Assembly: GCA_963971405.1 (NCBI GenBank)
Contig: OZ020487.1
Coordinates: 43,063,039 to 43,127,038, forward strand
Length of the DNA stretch: 64,000 bases
DNA from: Psococerastis gibbosa
Lineage: Eukaryota; Arthropoda; Insecta; Psocodea; Psocidae
Direction of reading: 5' to 3'
The notes under the pieces were generated by a model that had not been told where the DNA came from, did not search any database, and saw nothing but the letters and a program-made list of their open reading frames with translations. The position numbers and the translations under genes are program-made. How positions within the stretch are numbered: position 1 is the first letter of the stretch; each line of letters opens with the position of its first letter. Positions 1-11,664 of the stretch are shown here, piece by piece.

Positions 1-328
1 GGTTCCTTAATGAAACCTATATCAAGCTCAAGTGGAGAAAGCGAGGCTTGAAGGGCCAATCTTCCACCCCCAGCTGATGACATTGTCTATATTCGCATGT
101 AGAGTAAAACAAGAAACCGTCTGCTTCCAAATGACATGGAACCGCCATAATGGAGTACTTGCGTAGTGACGTCACATGATCACCAATAATTTTTTTGTCC
201 GAAAGTTACATAAGCAAAACATAAGCAGCAACCAATAGTTGTCCAATGAAGTCTACATTGACTCCATGTATAGCATCCCTGTTGGATTTACCTGCGCAAG
301 AACTCCATTGAAACTACTACAAGTTTTA
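1..328. other. no gene recognised
   Basis: Unannotated AT-moderate sequence with no convincing ORF or repeat end; runs into the MITE at 329. Confidence 0.5.
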
Positions 329-1150
329 GGCGCCCACTCCACATACCACATACGTACATCGTCAATGAAAATTATGAAATTGAAGGACATTTCAATTTTA
401 CTCTATGCCATTGTTAAAATTGATCAATTATCAATTGATCATAGAGTAAAATATTAGAAGTTCTTTGGTAAAATCACAAACAAACAAGTTAAAATTAAAA
501 AATGGCGTCATGGGATATGACAAGTACAACTATTTTAATTGATTTCTTTAAAAAGAACGCATTTCTGTATAAAAATTATAATAAAGATTAAATAATAAGG
601 CGACGAAGAAAACAAATGCAATTTCAAGAAACAAATGCAAACAAATTTCAAAAATTTGGCGCATACGCTTCAATGGGGTTCATTTGTGGCGTCATTTTGT
701 AGGTGGCAGCACCAGCTGCAATGATATCAAAGCGTTGATTTTTCCATAAGCCTCAATACTATTTTAAAATGATTTTTAATTACGCAATATTTTAAAGTGA
801 TATTTTTCTATAAATCATGGAGAATATATATATTAAATTATATGCAGCGAAATAAGGTCCAGGCATAGTAAAAATATTATAAAAAATATTAAAAGAATTA
901 ATCAGATGGTAAGAGCTTAGTTTTCGCATGCAAACGGCGGCCATTTTGAATAATATGGATATCGGTTTGTCGTCAGCGAACCTAGTGACCAAAACTGTCC
1001 CTACAGAACCTCATTGAAAATTGTCAATTTTTGAAAAAAAAAAAAAAAAAAAATAACATAGTCTATGGAACGGCCCCCATCAATGAGAAATTGAAATGTC
1101 CTTCAATTTCATAATTTTCATTGACGTTGTACGCATGTGGAATGGGCGCC
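329..1150. mobile_element. 822-bp MITE, TTA target duplication
   Basis: Ends GGCGCCCACTCCAC and GTGGAATGGGCGCC are inverted repeats, flanked by TTA on both sides (326-328 and 1151-1153). The sub-terminal arms (CGTCAATGAAAATTATGAAA and its inverse) extend the palindrome. The inside shares a block (GATCA, GAGTAAAATCACAAACAAAC, GGCGTCATGGGATATG) with the elements at 12344, 34467, 37117 and 61840. No coding capacity. A 3-bp TWA duplication is the signature of PIF/Harbinger elements. Confidence 0.85.
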
Positions 1151-1153
1151 TTA

Positions 1154-2140
1154 ACGGCACAAAGTAATAACTAACTGCTGGGTTGCTGGAATGCTGGTAC
1201 TGCTGGAATTACAAAATGCGCATCTCGTCTCTGATTATTTTATTTACAACGTGATTGCTTACGGGGAATCTGTCCCCCGAGATGAGCCCGCGCATTGATT
1301 GATATGCAAAACGTAAATGGGAGAGAGGGGGGGGGGGGTCGGGTCGGAGAGCTACGGGGGCTGTATTTAGGATTTCGCACAAGGAATGGGAATGAGAGGA
1401 GCCATAATAACACCCCTAGGAGACATAACCCTCGCCCATCAGTTCTATGTGGTGGGGAGGGGGGCGGGCAGTCTCTGGGGTAGTCTTTTTGAATGGAATA
1501 ACTTTAAACAGCAATTACACACGGGTGAAGGTATATATAATGTATATAAGTCCATCTAGCACTAATCCACCTCTCTATCTTTTCTCCTATCTGTGCACAG
1601 TTCCTCTCGGTAGTTATTTCCTTTTCATTTGAAGTTCTTCCTTTTTTTTGTCTTTTCTAATAGGGCGGCCCGCGGGGATAAAATTTTTGAGACAAAGTTT
1701 AGTTAGTTCCTAGACTGAATGGCTTGTGTTAGGCTAATGGACCATGGTTTAAGGGCAAATTCTGCTGCAACCTCGTAGGCTAACTGAGTTGAGTGCAACA
1801 AAACACTGAAAAATAATATTCACGACGTTTGAGCACTATACAACTAACATTTGTGCCTGTCTTTTAGCAATAGCATTGAATATATAACTGGAGTTATTGT
1901 ACAATATATACAGTATATATTCAATGGCAATAGATATAGGCACCTAGGAATCCGCTACCTGTGACCCCTGCCTGTTGCCTTCATTATCCGAACATGTTCG
2001 ACCAATTTTTCCACCCAGGTTTCCACGATTTCTTCTTAAATTTTTTTAATAATAGTACAAACTATTCAATGAATGTAAAATTTATCCGAATTTCCTGATA
2101 GGCCTACCTCTTTATAATTAGTCAACCCTGCAGATAATAC
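1154..2140. other. no gene recognised
   Basis: Low-complexity G-rich runs (1327-1338, 1454-1463) and AT-rich sequence. Short open frames here are repeat-driven. Confidence 0.5.
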
Positions 2141-2460
2141 CTGTGTTGAGTTACGACAGGTCTCCGATCACATGGTGTGTAGATGCTCGCACAAGTACCT
2201 ACGACGAGTACTCTACCAACTATGCCACTGAAGGCCAGCGACGGATCCAGCCCATAGGCGGGGGGGTTGTGGGTCTTTTTTTTATAAAACGTTAATCGCG
2301 TGCAAACAATTTAATGAATGTATCTCTTCAATCACCTCGTCCTCACTAAGAAACCACCTAATAGGTACTTGTGTCGAGTTACGACTTACGACACGTCTCC
2401 GATCGCAAGGAGTGAAGAGACTCACACAAGTACAAGCACACTACCACAATGCAAGTTAAG
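2141..2460. repeat. two copies of a repeat family (CACTTGTGCGAG / ATGAATGTATC)
   Basis: 2148-2220 and 2295-2455 share with 6180-6320, 39430-39590 and 41995-42310 the blocks TGAGTTACGACACGTCTCCG, ACTCGCACAAGTAC and AACAAT..ATGAATGTATC. Units are about 160 bp. At 41995 two units face each other, so these may be single arms of a fold-back element. Not classified. Confidence 0.7.
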
Positions 2461-3040
2461 TCCCTTAAAATGGAACAGTATCGATTAAATTAGATCGTAA
2501 TAAGTTAACTTGTAAACAACAAATTTACTAAATGCCCCCCCCCCCCCATGTAGCCATTCCGTCCTTGCTGAAAGCCCAATGATAATGATAACCGAAATGA
2601 TAATGATACAAATAGGTCCATAGGCTATATTAGGTCGAAAACTATTAGCACTAAGCAATAAGCATATAATGCTGTCGAGTGTCGATCCGAACGAAAAATG
2701 ACATAAGACGAAAAAGTATTTAAATTCTCTTGTACGCCGTAGCTTACATTTACAAAGTTACAAAATTTCCAACTAAGTGGCTGATGCTGTCTAAGCTGCT
2801 CATGAGAGATTCAATTCTAACAGGTTATGCTCTCTCCAAAGTTTCGCAACAGTTTCTATTATGAATTAAGGAGGTTGATAAATTTAGCAACGTGACAGAA
2901 TGGGTCGTCAGCAATTTTGGCGCGAAGTCAGCAGTTCCAATGTCATCAGAGTCGGTTGCTGCAACGCGTTGGTTATCTGAGTGGCTTTTTCAGCCATAAA
3001 AGCTATTAAATTGCGATAATTGTGGCATTAATACTTAGGC
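2461..3040. other. no gene recognised
   Basis: Contains a poly-C run (2534-2547); otherwise nothing identifiable. Confidence 0.4.
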
Positions 3041-3335
3041 CTGTGTGCCGATTATGGCGATTGGTATTAACCTACTCCTGGGGTTAAAACAGTAAACAAA
3101 CAAATTTTGAATAGCACTTTCCATTGTAAAATTATCTTGTTTACATTTTTAATACCAGGGTATTATATTAACCCCGGTATTGAAAATGTCCCATTATAAA
3201 ATTATCTTGTTTGCATTTGTGATACCAGGGTATTGTATTAACCCCGGTATTAAAAATGTAGAGTCCTAGTCAAAATTTGTTTGTTTACAGTGTTAAGGTT
3301 AATACTTAATACCAATCGCCATAATCGGCCCACAG
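3041..3335. repeat. 295-bp fold-back element (CGATTATGGCGATTGGTATT ends)
   Basis: Left end CTGTGTGCCGATTATGGCGA mirrors right end at 3312-3335; GTAAACAAACAAATTTTGA is also mirrored inside. The middle carries two direct copies of a block with ACCAGGGTATT..ATTAACCCCGGTATT. Related ends (GGCGATTTTAAT, CCCCGGTATT) occur at 19805-20304, 44700-44765, 55860-55920 and 56460-56530. Confidence 0.75.
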
Positions 3336-3406
3336 GTGTCAATCACCCCGGATTACCGTTAAAGAAATAAAGAAAGTTGTAGTAGCCTATAGGGCCTACG
3401 CATTAT

Positions 3407-3735
3407 CTTCGGCGGTAGATGGGAGAACGGCATCCGGAGGATTAGACAAAATGCCGAAATACATGCCTTATTCGTCTCCCCAGACATAATATTAGAACTG
3501 AATCCAATGGCTGGGTCATGCGCACCGTATGCTGGTTTTCGAAGTCACCTTCGACCACCCTAGGCGGCCGGGTACGCCGAGGCTCAGACCGCTCTGATGG
3601 ATGGACCAAGTGCTAGAAGATGTGCACGCCACCGGCACCCGAGACTGGAAGCTAGCGGCTGAAGATCGTCCGAGATGGCGTGGTGTAGCGGCAGCAGCCA
3701 CAAGTCCCCCCGGGCTGGATGAGCCCACTTAAGCC
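3407..3735 (+). pseudogene. LINE reverse-transcriptase C-terminal remnant
   Basis: The plus strand reads WLGHAHRML, then GTPRLRPLWMDQVLEDVHA, then DRPRWRGVAAAA. This is the usual C-terminal block of insect non-LTR reverse transcriptases (WLGHV.RM ... GRPR.RW.D.V ... DR..WR..V..A). Only the tail survives. The matching open frame on the other strand is a shadow. Confidence 0.75.
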
Positions 3736-4067
3736 AAATAAATCAAGTATACGCTACTCGAAACTTCATTTAATCCTTAAAAATTGTAATTTAGACAAAA
3801 TAAAATGGAAAGGCATAAAACTCCCTCTCAAATTCCATAAAATAAAAGGTCCGGGCTCCGTACAAATTTGAATGGAAAAGTAACAAATAGTAGAAGAAAG
3901 GACAGTCAACCTTTTAACGCCGATAAGGGTGGTAGTTCGAGGCCGCAGGTGTTGTACTTCGCTGCGGTCCGGGGGCAGAACGGCTCGACTGGTCTGAGGA
4001 ATCTGAAAGTAAAAAGTAGAAGGTAAAAACAAAGAGAACTAAATAATCAACGGCTTTTGTTCCATCA

Positions 4068-4545
4068 CCAAACCAACCTAGCGGAGTTAGGGCTATAAAG
4101 CCCTCTCTTACGCACCACTAAGAAGTAGCTGAGCTTCTGAGAAATGCCTTCAGGTCTCATAGGCGAAGACCCAAAAATCCCTTACTTGCGCCTCCTCGTG
4201 GTGAAGATGGAAACGCGTAATGGCGACTGAATAGATGGGGGGGGGGGGGGCGCGTTTGAGCCGGGATATGCGAATAACAGTTTTTTATGTGCAGGGCACT
4301 ATTTTGTCCAGGGGTTGGGAAACTGGCCCCCAACTCAATGAGGAGTCAGCGGCATAACGATGCACAAGGCAACGGGACTGCAATTCCTTAGTATAGTCGT
4401 CATGACTAAAATTGCCATGATGATCGCACTTCTTCCTTAGAAGAAGAAAGAAGGTCCACCTGCTTTACATGCCCTCCGAAGCATGACCAGAACATGTAGC
4501 AGCAAATGTGGGACTCGTGCCAACAACCTTTCGGGTGAAAGTTCC
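4068..4545 (-). repeat. tRNA-derived SINE interrupted by another repeat
   Basis: 4068-4125 matches the distal part of the SINE found at 35388-35606 (CCAACCTAGCGGAGTTAGGG). 4452-4545 carries the tRNA-like head, with B box on the minus strand near 4518 (degenerate). The two halves are split by about 320 bp at 4126-4440, which belongs to a different repeat (separate entry). Confidence 0.7.
4126..4432 (-). repeat. about 310-bp repeat inserted in the SINE
   Basis: Matches 33175-33500 (opposite orientation) from the AGTAGCTGAGCTTCTGAG end, through GGCGAAGAC, to CGTCATGACTA..ATTGCCATGATGATCGC. 46865-47015 is a partial third copy (CTAGGTAATTGTAATGC, CCTTATGCC, CCTTCGGGG). A poly-G run lies inside (4238-4250). 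Family unknown. Confidence 0.65.
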
Positions 4546-6170
4546 AAAATTGTACGGTCGGTTTAAGTGTTCTGCGGTCTGTTCATGTCCTAGTTTCATG
4601 CAAATTAAGAATAGGGTGGAATACTTTTTCCTCGTCCTTAATTAAATATTGTAAGAAGATCCACCCCTGTCTTTTAAGAGAAAATTAGATAGACCGTGCA
4701 TTTGGTAGCCCTGTGGAGTTAGCTTATGTGTCTTTTTACCGTCACTCCACTCCAATGTGGTGCGTGAATGCAAAGAACAACGTGAGAAACAATGACTATA
4801 TTACGAACGCACAATAAAGGCTGTTTGTTTAAGAAACAAAATAGACATTTTGTCATGAATACATAGTAAAGGGCATATTCTTTTAGGAAAAATAGAAACA
4901 AAACATTATAAGTTGACCTCTCATTTCTAGAACGGGCTTCCAAGCACACGGTCTTTCTCGGGTTCCCTTAAAAGACAGTTTTACGTGTGGGACTTTGGGG
5001 TCAGGGTCGATGTTCTTATAATATTTAAGTAAGCATGGGGAAATTAGTACCCCGTTCTATTGTCCATGTGCATACAACACGGGCATTTTCAAAGCTTGAA
5101 ATGACCACAGAATATGTAAATAAACTATAACGCCCCCTCCAGACTATCGCGAAATTTTAGTCTAGTTAGAGTAACGCGAAGGAGAGGTAGATAAAGAGAC
5201 CATATATAATATAGGTACCTCAAACCGGGATACCTGGTTATAGAGTCACTACGACCAACCCATAATTGAAATTTACTTTTTTATTTTTGTTATATCATAA
5301 CGCAACTCCCTTTGGGGCTTACGCGTTGTATGCTTATGTGGAATGTGGTGTACATTATTGTCGTTCGGCTAACTGCTATAAGCGTGCTAGACAACGAGTT
5401 GCCCAGGTACCGTCTACAACAGTTTGCCTTGGTCTATTGTACGAGTTTTTGGTATAATGGGTTAAGGGTTTTCACAGATTTTTAAAGATAGTTGAATGGA
5501 ATATAAACGGGAGCGTGTGTTGCCGTAAAGGAGTTGTACCTGTAAGAATATTGCTCATAGAGGAGTTATTAGGGAAGGTGCGTTAGCAAGCATACATAGG
5601 ACAGACAAGGAGCAGGTGTAGTACATCCAGTGGTACCTGACATGTTGGACACATAGAAGGCGGGGAACCCGTCATCAAATGCCCATGGGTCAGCCTCGTG
5701 TGCCCAATAAGCAGCCGTGTTATTAATACTTCCTCCGTGCGGTTAAGGTTTATGTCAACCGATTCTTTCCCTACATGAGGTTTGATGGCCCTAAGTAAAA
5801 ATTCCGGAGTCTGCCAGTGATTTTGCCATCTTTGTAAAAACTTTTTTACTTTTTTATGTAGGCCGCATTAACCCTGAGTAGATATTTGAGTAACAAGTGT
5901 AGAAAAATTATCAGGTATGTAAAATTGTCGCTTGTCAGGACATCTGCCGCACTCTTCATTAGCTACCATGTGAATTTTGAGTATTTTTCATGGTATTTTC
6001 GGGGAACCGGGATAATTTTGAGTCCCAAGACTCTCCATAGAAACACCGGGATATTCGGCATGAAAATAGGACTGTTCCGGTCAAAACAGGACGAACGGGC
6101 ACCTTAGGTATAGCGCAACTTCTTAAATTACAGGATAAGAAAATATTTGCTTATAAATGCGACTTCGGTG
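4546..6170. other. no gene recognised
   Basis: Intergenic sequence without coding similarity. Open frames at 4719-4949, 5266-5457 and 5886-6107 have no recognisable domain. Confidence 0.45.
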
Positions 6171-6174
6171 GCAA

Positions 6175-6325
6175 GGTTGTAGCGTGCTAGTACTTGTGCG
6201 AGTATCTACACACCTTGCGGTCGGAGACGTATCGCAACTCAACACAAGTACCTATTAGGTGACTTAGTGAGGCGATTGAAGAGGTTAATCGGATACATTC
6301 ATTGAATTGTTTGAATGCGATTTAA
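6175..6325. repeat. copy of the ATGAATGTATC / GTGCGAGT repeat
   Basis: Contains TACTTGTGCGAGTATCTACA, GGTCGGAGACGTATCGCAAC, AACACAAGTACCTATTAGGT and GGTTAATCGGATACATTCAT, in reverse orientation to the copy at 2295-2455. Confidence 0.7.
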
Positions 6326-6874
6326 CCTTTTTATTAAAAAAAAAAATCAATAAGACTAGGCTTGCCTCAAACTCGCAAGGAGTCTTCTTACACATTTATA
6401 AGCAAATGACGTCAGATTCAATCAAAACAAGTTGCACTATAACTACTGTAGGCGATATCAACAGACGGCGCGGGGTCGTCCGAATCGGTGCTTTTCTTAA
6501 ACGCGGAATATGGAAGAAAATTTGTTTAGATGTCAGAAACTCCTCCCCCTTCTAGGTATTGGAAGAAATTAGGCAGTGAAAAGGCGGGACGTGGGATGGT
6601 CCTTGACTTGACTTGACTGAAAAAGAAAAGCGAGTGCGACGTTTCGTCTTGGTTTAAGAAAATGTCCAAATCATCAGTTTCGTCTTGGACCAAGCAAGTA
6701 TAAAAGTATAAGACATTAGTCCAGGTTTTCAGATAATGAGTTACAAAAGAATTATGTCATAATCCTAGTAATATAGCCATCAGGGGCTCGCTCCATGCGA
6801 GAGGATGCGTGTGAAAAAAATACGGGAAGGAACGGGACAAGCGAAAAATTGGGGGGGGGGGGGGCAAAGAACGT

Positions 6875-7003
6875 AAGCGTATGATGGAGAAAATTGGGGC
6901 ACCTCAAACACATCTGGGCTCGAAAGGAATGATCAAAGAAGTCGATGAAGACGACAATGGCAAAATAAGTTTCCGGAAGTTCCTGCTAATATACAGCAAA
7001 GCC
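6875..7003 (+). pseudogene. EF-hand fragment resembling swiprosin/EFHD
   Basis: Reads KRMMEKIGAPQTHLGSKG then MIKEVDEDDNGKISFRKF and LLIYSKA. This matches the second EF-hand of swiprosin (EFHD1/EFHD2), typically MMEKLGAPQTHLGLK...MIKEVDED...SFREFLLIFRKA. In the calcium loop (6944-6979) positions 1, 3, 5 and 9 are D, D, N, S, but position 12, nearly always Glu, is Lys, which should cripple calcium binding. No splice donor follows SKA, similarity stops upstream of KRMMEK next to a poly-G run, and a hAT-like element sits 12 bp downstream (7016). No other EFHD exon is seen. I read it as a dead fragment of a duplicated or retroposed gene; a real exon of a gene extending outside the window is less likely. 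Confidence 0.7.
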
Positions 7004-7015
7004 TTGCGCCCATCT

Positions 7016-7192
7016 CAGGGGCGTAATTTCTATATATTAAAGAGGGGGGGGGGCAGGATGAGATTTAGTTGGATTTTTTAAACAAAGTTATAACGATTTC
7101 CGCATAGGTCAGGGTCAATGACGTATTTTTTTTTTTTATTCTAATGGGGGCGGGGCAATTGGCCCCCGCTGGGACTCCAAATGACGCCCCTG
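7016..7192. mobile_element. 177-bp hAT-like non-autonomous element
   Basis: Ends CAGGGGCGTAATTTC and AAATGACGCCCCTG form inverted repeats. The 8-bp flanks GCCCATCT and GACCATCA match at 6 of 8 positions, as expected for a decayed hAT target duplication. A poly-G run near the left end and GGGGGCGGGGC near the right. It sits just downstream of the EF-hand fragment. Confidence 0.65.
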
Positions 7193-7254
7193 GACCATCA
7201 AATATGAGACCAATGATATAGAACTCATTGTACATCCACGGATATTGGTGTGAT

Positions 7255-7457
7255 GTAATGGGCGGTTGCCGATGTTACTTGAAAAGTCTCAATAAGGAAT
7301 ACAACAAGGCACCGCCATGCATTGCCAAATGGCAACGCCGTCCATTGTTCTTTACGGATACTTTTCAAGCGATCGAGCCTAAGGGTAGTTCCCATCATTG
7401 CTTGAAAGTCTCACTAAGGAATATTGCACGGCACCCACATGCATTGGTAGACGGCTG
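7255..7457. repeat. tandem pair of a short repeat
   Basis: TTGAAAAGTCTCAATAAGGA..GGCACCGCCATGCATTG (7278-7325) recurs as CTTGAAAGTCTCACTAAGGA..GGCACCCACATGCATTG (7400-7446); a third copy is at 17878-17930 (CTTGAAAGTCTCCTGTAAGG). Nature unknown. Confidence 0.6.
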
Positions 7458-7639
7458 CAAGGCCGTAGCCAGGGGGGTTCATGGGGGTTCCACCCCCCCC
7501 CCCCCCGAAATGAAATGACTTGACACTAGATAGAATAGAAACGGATTTTCGGAGGAAAAATAAAAACTACTACGTAATATCCAATGAAATTTCTGAACGC
7601 CCCCCCCCCCCCCGAAAGAAAATCCTACCTACGGCCTTG
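7458..7639. mobile_element. 182-bp hAT-like element with poly-C blocks
   Basis: Ends CAAGGCCGTAGCCAGG and CCTACCTACGGCCTTG are inverted repeats. Flanks GACGGCTG and GAGGGCGG match at 6 of 8. The inside (ACTTGACACTAGATAGAATA, TATCCAATGAAATTT) is shared with 53849-54164, which has a perfect 8-bp duplication. Poly-C runs at 7493-7506 and 7600-7613. Confidence 0.75.
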
Positions 7640-8579
7640 GAGGGCGGTGCTGCGCTGTACTATCGTACATCGCACACGCTGTACATCGACTACCGGAGGT
7701 CCACAGACATACAGTATATCAGGTGGTGGCCAAAGTAATAAATAAGAAAATAAAGCAGCCAAGTTATTGGAAATTCGAAACAAAATACAGTAAGTCTTTG
7801 CACTGAACTTGATCTTGGCATAGGATTTAACGATTTTCCTGTCACAGCCATGGGGGCCCACAGAAAATCATAAAATAATCTAGTGGTCCACAGACAAAAA
7901 GGGTTGGGAGCCCCCTGTTTTAAACGATGCTGGGGGAAGAGTGTTGCCAATTTCCGGGATTTTTCCTAAATTCAGGGAATATTCACTGCCCACTTTTTTA
8001 TTTTGGGATTCCAGAAATTTCCGGAATTTTTCCAAAGGTTTTCTGTAAACTTTCTATAATTATTGGGCTTATTTATTTATTTTTTTTTTTTTTAATTCGA
8101 TGGAAAAAAAATCAATGTAATTTTCAAAATGTACCATTTAAAGTACAATAAGGCAGTTTTTTTTCATTACATACTGTATATAATCTTATTTTCTATCAAG
8201 TATTTAAAGTACGGGAAATTCCGGGAATTTTCAGAAGAAAAAAATGTGGGAAAAATTTGCTTGTACGTTGGCAACAATGCTGAATGACGAACACCTTGGG
8301 TATGTAACTTACTTCTCGGAGATGGATCAGTGCTTTCTTCAGAGCTGGTCGCCGAGTCAACCAGGGGCAATCTAAAATTTCCCACTTTCCGCGTCAATTC
8401 AGTTTTGAAAACTGGGCCATTTATGTCATCCAGATAGTCCGTAAAAGATCGGGTGATTGATATGGGACAGCTTTCGCCTACGTCAAGGGGAGAAATAACT
8501 TTTTTGAATGAATTAGGTCCTTTTCACCTCGATAATATTGTTCATTTCAAATTTTTTCACGTACCCTAGGCATATACAG

Positions 8580-9363
8580 CAGTGGTTCCCAAACTGTGCA
8601 CAAGGAGCACCGCGGCGCCATGGGGCAAAGACTAGGTTGTTGTTGTTTCCAACAGCTGCTTTCAGCTTTAAGCAACCCTGTCAGCCTGGCGGGGGGAGTG
8701 AGTCTGTTTGTTAACTTGATGCACCCTAAGGGCAGACTCCTTCACCTCGGGGGAAAGGGGAGTTGACTGACAGGGTGAACCTCCTGATTATAGTGGATTC
8801 CGAACCCCTTGGGGAACATGGTAAAGTCACACGGAGGTGACCAGGCCTCGCCACGCACTTAGACTGACTGGTATAGTCTCAGCGCGTTATCATGTCCCAC
8901 CATGTTCCCCTGCCAACGCTGTGCACACTACCAAGTTTACAGCAGTTTGAAACATGTTCTGCTCCCATAGAATCAACATGGTAAGGACGTTATTTTTTAA
9001 TTGCAACACTTTCATTTTCCCGCCAAAGGTTATTATTTGTTAATTTGGGACCCTTGTCGAATCAAAAACTAATTGATAAACTGTCTAGGAACTGTCTATT
9101 AGAAAACACGCTCATAAACCCAATTAAAATTTGTTAAATTAAATGGTTTTGTCACTTTTTAACCCCAAGTTCATGACATCGAGGATTTTACAAGTATTTA
9201 GGAGAGGTGAGATAAGGTTGGGTAGGTAGGATATGCTCTTGTGTAGGCCTGCATGTATACAATACTGAATATGCATTAGCTGTAAGTTCAGGCCATGCTG
9301 GGCACCACCAGTTAAATCCCTGTAAAAAAGGCCACCGCCTCCAAAAAAGTTTGGAAACCACTG
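8580..9363. mobile_element. 784-bp non-autonomous hAT element
   Basis: Left end CAGTGGTTCCCAAACTG and right end AAGTTTGGAAACCACTG are the classic hAT termini. The target duplication is 8 bp, ATATACAG (8572-8579) and ATGTACAG (9364-9371), with one difference. No transposase frame is seen inside. Confidence 0.85.
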
Positions 9364-9518
9364 ATGTACAGTATGGAGCAAATGAAAAAGTAAATAATTC
9401 ATGAAAACATTTAGAATTCCCAAATCTGGCATTTTCTTACTTTTATTCATTTACCGACAAGTATAGCTGGGGATATCTGGCTGGCAAGTCAAAATCCTTA
9501 AATTTCTGCTGTACTTTA

Positions 9519-10130
9519 CAGTGTATAGGAAATTGGCAGCCCGAAATTTAATACTTTTTATTTAATTAACTAAGCATGTTATTAAAGATTTGCCTCATCA
9601 AAGTTGTAGAAGACTACCAGGCGCGGATCTAGAATGAGACCAAGGAGGGGGCCAAGATTAAATACGAATTTTTTTTAATAGGGCTGAAATATTGGGGTTT
9701 TACGCATTTTCAGAGCAATAAGGGTTCTATATTATAAGTAAGTAATACAATCGAGCACAAGGGGAGAAATTTCGTGAAAAATAAGACTGAAATAGTCTTG
9801 AGGAGCCTAATGGGCTATAACCCCCCCCCCCCCCCCCCGTAGATCCGCGCCTGAAGACTACTCCATGCTACATATAATAAGGTATTTTTGGTTTTCGAAA
9901 TTGTAATTTTTTTTTCAGAAACATGCAAATATTTTGTAAACAATAGCTTTCACGTATAATCGATATTATAAAAAACTAAAATTTCGAAAACTAAAAATAC
10001 CTTATTATATGATGCATGAAGTAGTCTTCTACAACTTTGATGAGCCAAATCTTTAATAACATGCTTAGTTATTTAAATAAAAAATAAAAAGTATTAAATT
10101 TCGGGCTGCCACTTTCCTACGTTCACTCTG
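9519..10130. repeat. about 610-bp fold-back element, interrupted
   Basis: Left arm AGGAAATTGGCAGCCCGAAA..AAGCATGTTATTAAAGATTT, right arm the inverse at 10020-10125; TTCGAAATTGTAATTTTTT mirrors inside. Same family as 23235-23852 (complete), 46702-46828 and 61027-61205 (fragments). A hAT element is inserted in the left arm at 9618-9853. Confidence 0.85.
9618..9853. mobile_element. 236-bp hAT-like element nested in the fold-back
   Basis: Ends CAGGCGCGGATCTAG and GTAGATCCGCGCCTG are inverted repeats. The 8-bp target duplication AAGACTAC is exact (9610-9617 and 9854-9861). A poly-C run of about 18 bp lies next to the right end (9821-9838). No ORF. Confidence 0.88.
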
Positions 10131-10954
10131 AAGCGATTTAAATGACACCATTTAAGCAAGAGTTCCTTTGTAGTAGTTCTTCCTAAAGTGCGGCTGTTGA
10201 TGCATGACCCATGAAGCTGGTACCGTATTTTACCTGATACAAGTAAATAGTTGCTCAAAGTGCAATAAACTTCTATTTATTTGTTGTTATTAGTTTTTAT
10301 TTTTTATTTCTTCAAAGCTCAATTGTATTTAGTGTAATCTCTAAAGGTTACGGTGTTACTCTTAAATATGAGAGAGAACACAAAGGTAAATTTTAGATTT
10401 TACAAAGCCTACAGAGGAAGGCAGGAGCGCATATTTTTCAGGGCATGTCAATTAGGCAAATTTTTAACCAAGCTTGTAACAATTTCCTCGTGTATCAGGG
10501 TCATTGTCGTATTTTTTCCCATCGCATGGGGGGGACACAAGTGACCCCCATGGTACCCCTAATGACGCACGCCCTTGGAGGAAAACTTATTCACATTGCT
10601 GCAAACAGGGGGGCCCGGGGTTTCCCTCCTGGGGAAAGGTTTCGAAAAAATTGGAAATAGTGGGGTTTTAGGCATTTTAAAGCTCATTATTTACAGTGGA
10701 GGACTTCATATTACCGGTACTGGATTTATTTAGTTCACAATTCATTTTTATTTTCCGTGGGGGGGGGGGGCTGAAGCCCAATAATCCCCCCCCTCCCCCT
10801 ACGATACGGCCATGGCAGATATCTCCAGGTAGATGTCAAGTACGTTTACCCTGATATTAAAAATTCTCAGTCGTATCCCGAACGCGCCCTAAGCGGTCAA
10901 ATTTCGGCAAAGCTATAAGTTAGAATTTCTCAGATTCGTAAAGTTAATTAGCAA
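10131..10954. other. decayed repeats with poly-G/C runs, no gene
   Basis: Poly-G at 10759-10770 and C-rich 10786-10799, with short end-like motifs (CCCCTAATGACGCACGCCC) reminiscent of the element at 7016 but too decayed to bound. Confidence 0.45.
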
Positions 10955-11070
10955 TGATGGAGCAGTAGAATCCGGGCTGATGGCCCGTGGTCTATCTGTG
11001 AAAGTGTACTTGCAAACGTTTCGTCCACATCTGCGGGCGACATCTTCATTGGTACCGTACTGTGTAGACT
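10955..11070. repeat. fragment of a repeat with CTGATGG..GAAA motif (Penelope-like?)
   Basis: GAGCAGTAGAATCCGGGCTG, ATGGCCCGTGGTC and GAAAGTGTAC are shared with 32985-33070 (GAAGCAGTAGAAACCGGG, GGTCGTGGTCGATCCGAAAG) and 55505-55541. The following AAACGTTTCGTCCACATCTG resembles sequence found next to Penelope-like elements. Classification is tentative. Confidence 0.4.
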
Positions 11071-11664
11071 TCTTAGATTACAACTCGGAGGCTTAGTCGT
11101 ATCTGTTAGGGCAATAGTACCTAGGCTATGTGCATTGATATTTATTCTATGACGAGGTAGAAGACGAATGCATCCAGGTCCCTGACTGGCCCCTACCCCT
11201 CGTCTTATTATATAATATCAGTACACATCCATTTGCTACAGAGACACAATCTAAGAAGTTTACGTAGCGCCACTGATGATGACGACCACAGGTGTTGACG
11301 AAACAATAATAGGAAAACCACATCGAAAACTACCCGCTATCCTTGACTCAGTAAAGGCTTGAGTCCTTAAGTAGGTGTCTCAAGGTCAAAGGATCAATGA
11401 CAACAAGCAATGCCTATGTTGCAGCACTAAAAGAGACAACAACTTAAGCACTTAGTCAAGGATAACTTGTCGTTCGTGCCCGGATACTTTGACCTTGAGA
11501 CACTTACTGTATTTAAGTGAGTCCAGGATAACGGGTAGTTGTCGACGTATTTTTCTTATTATTTGAAAAGTTTGCAAGTATACATTTTGAGATGGACCAT
11601 GACCGATCAGTCCAGATTCAAATGCTTTATCATCTGACTCCGGCTGCGACAGCCTTTTCAGTAA

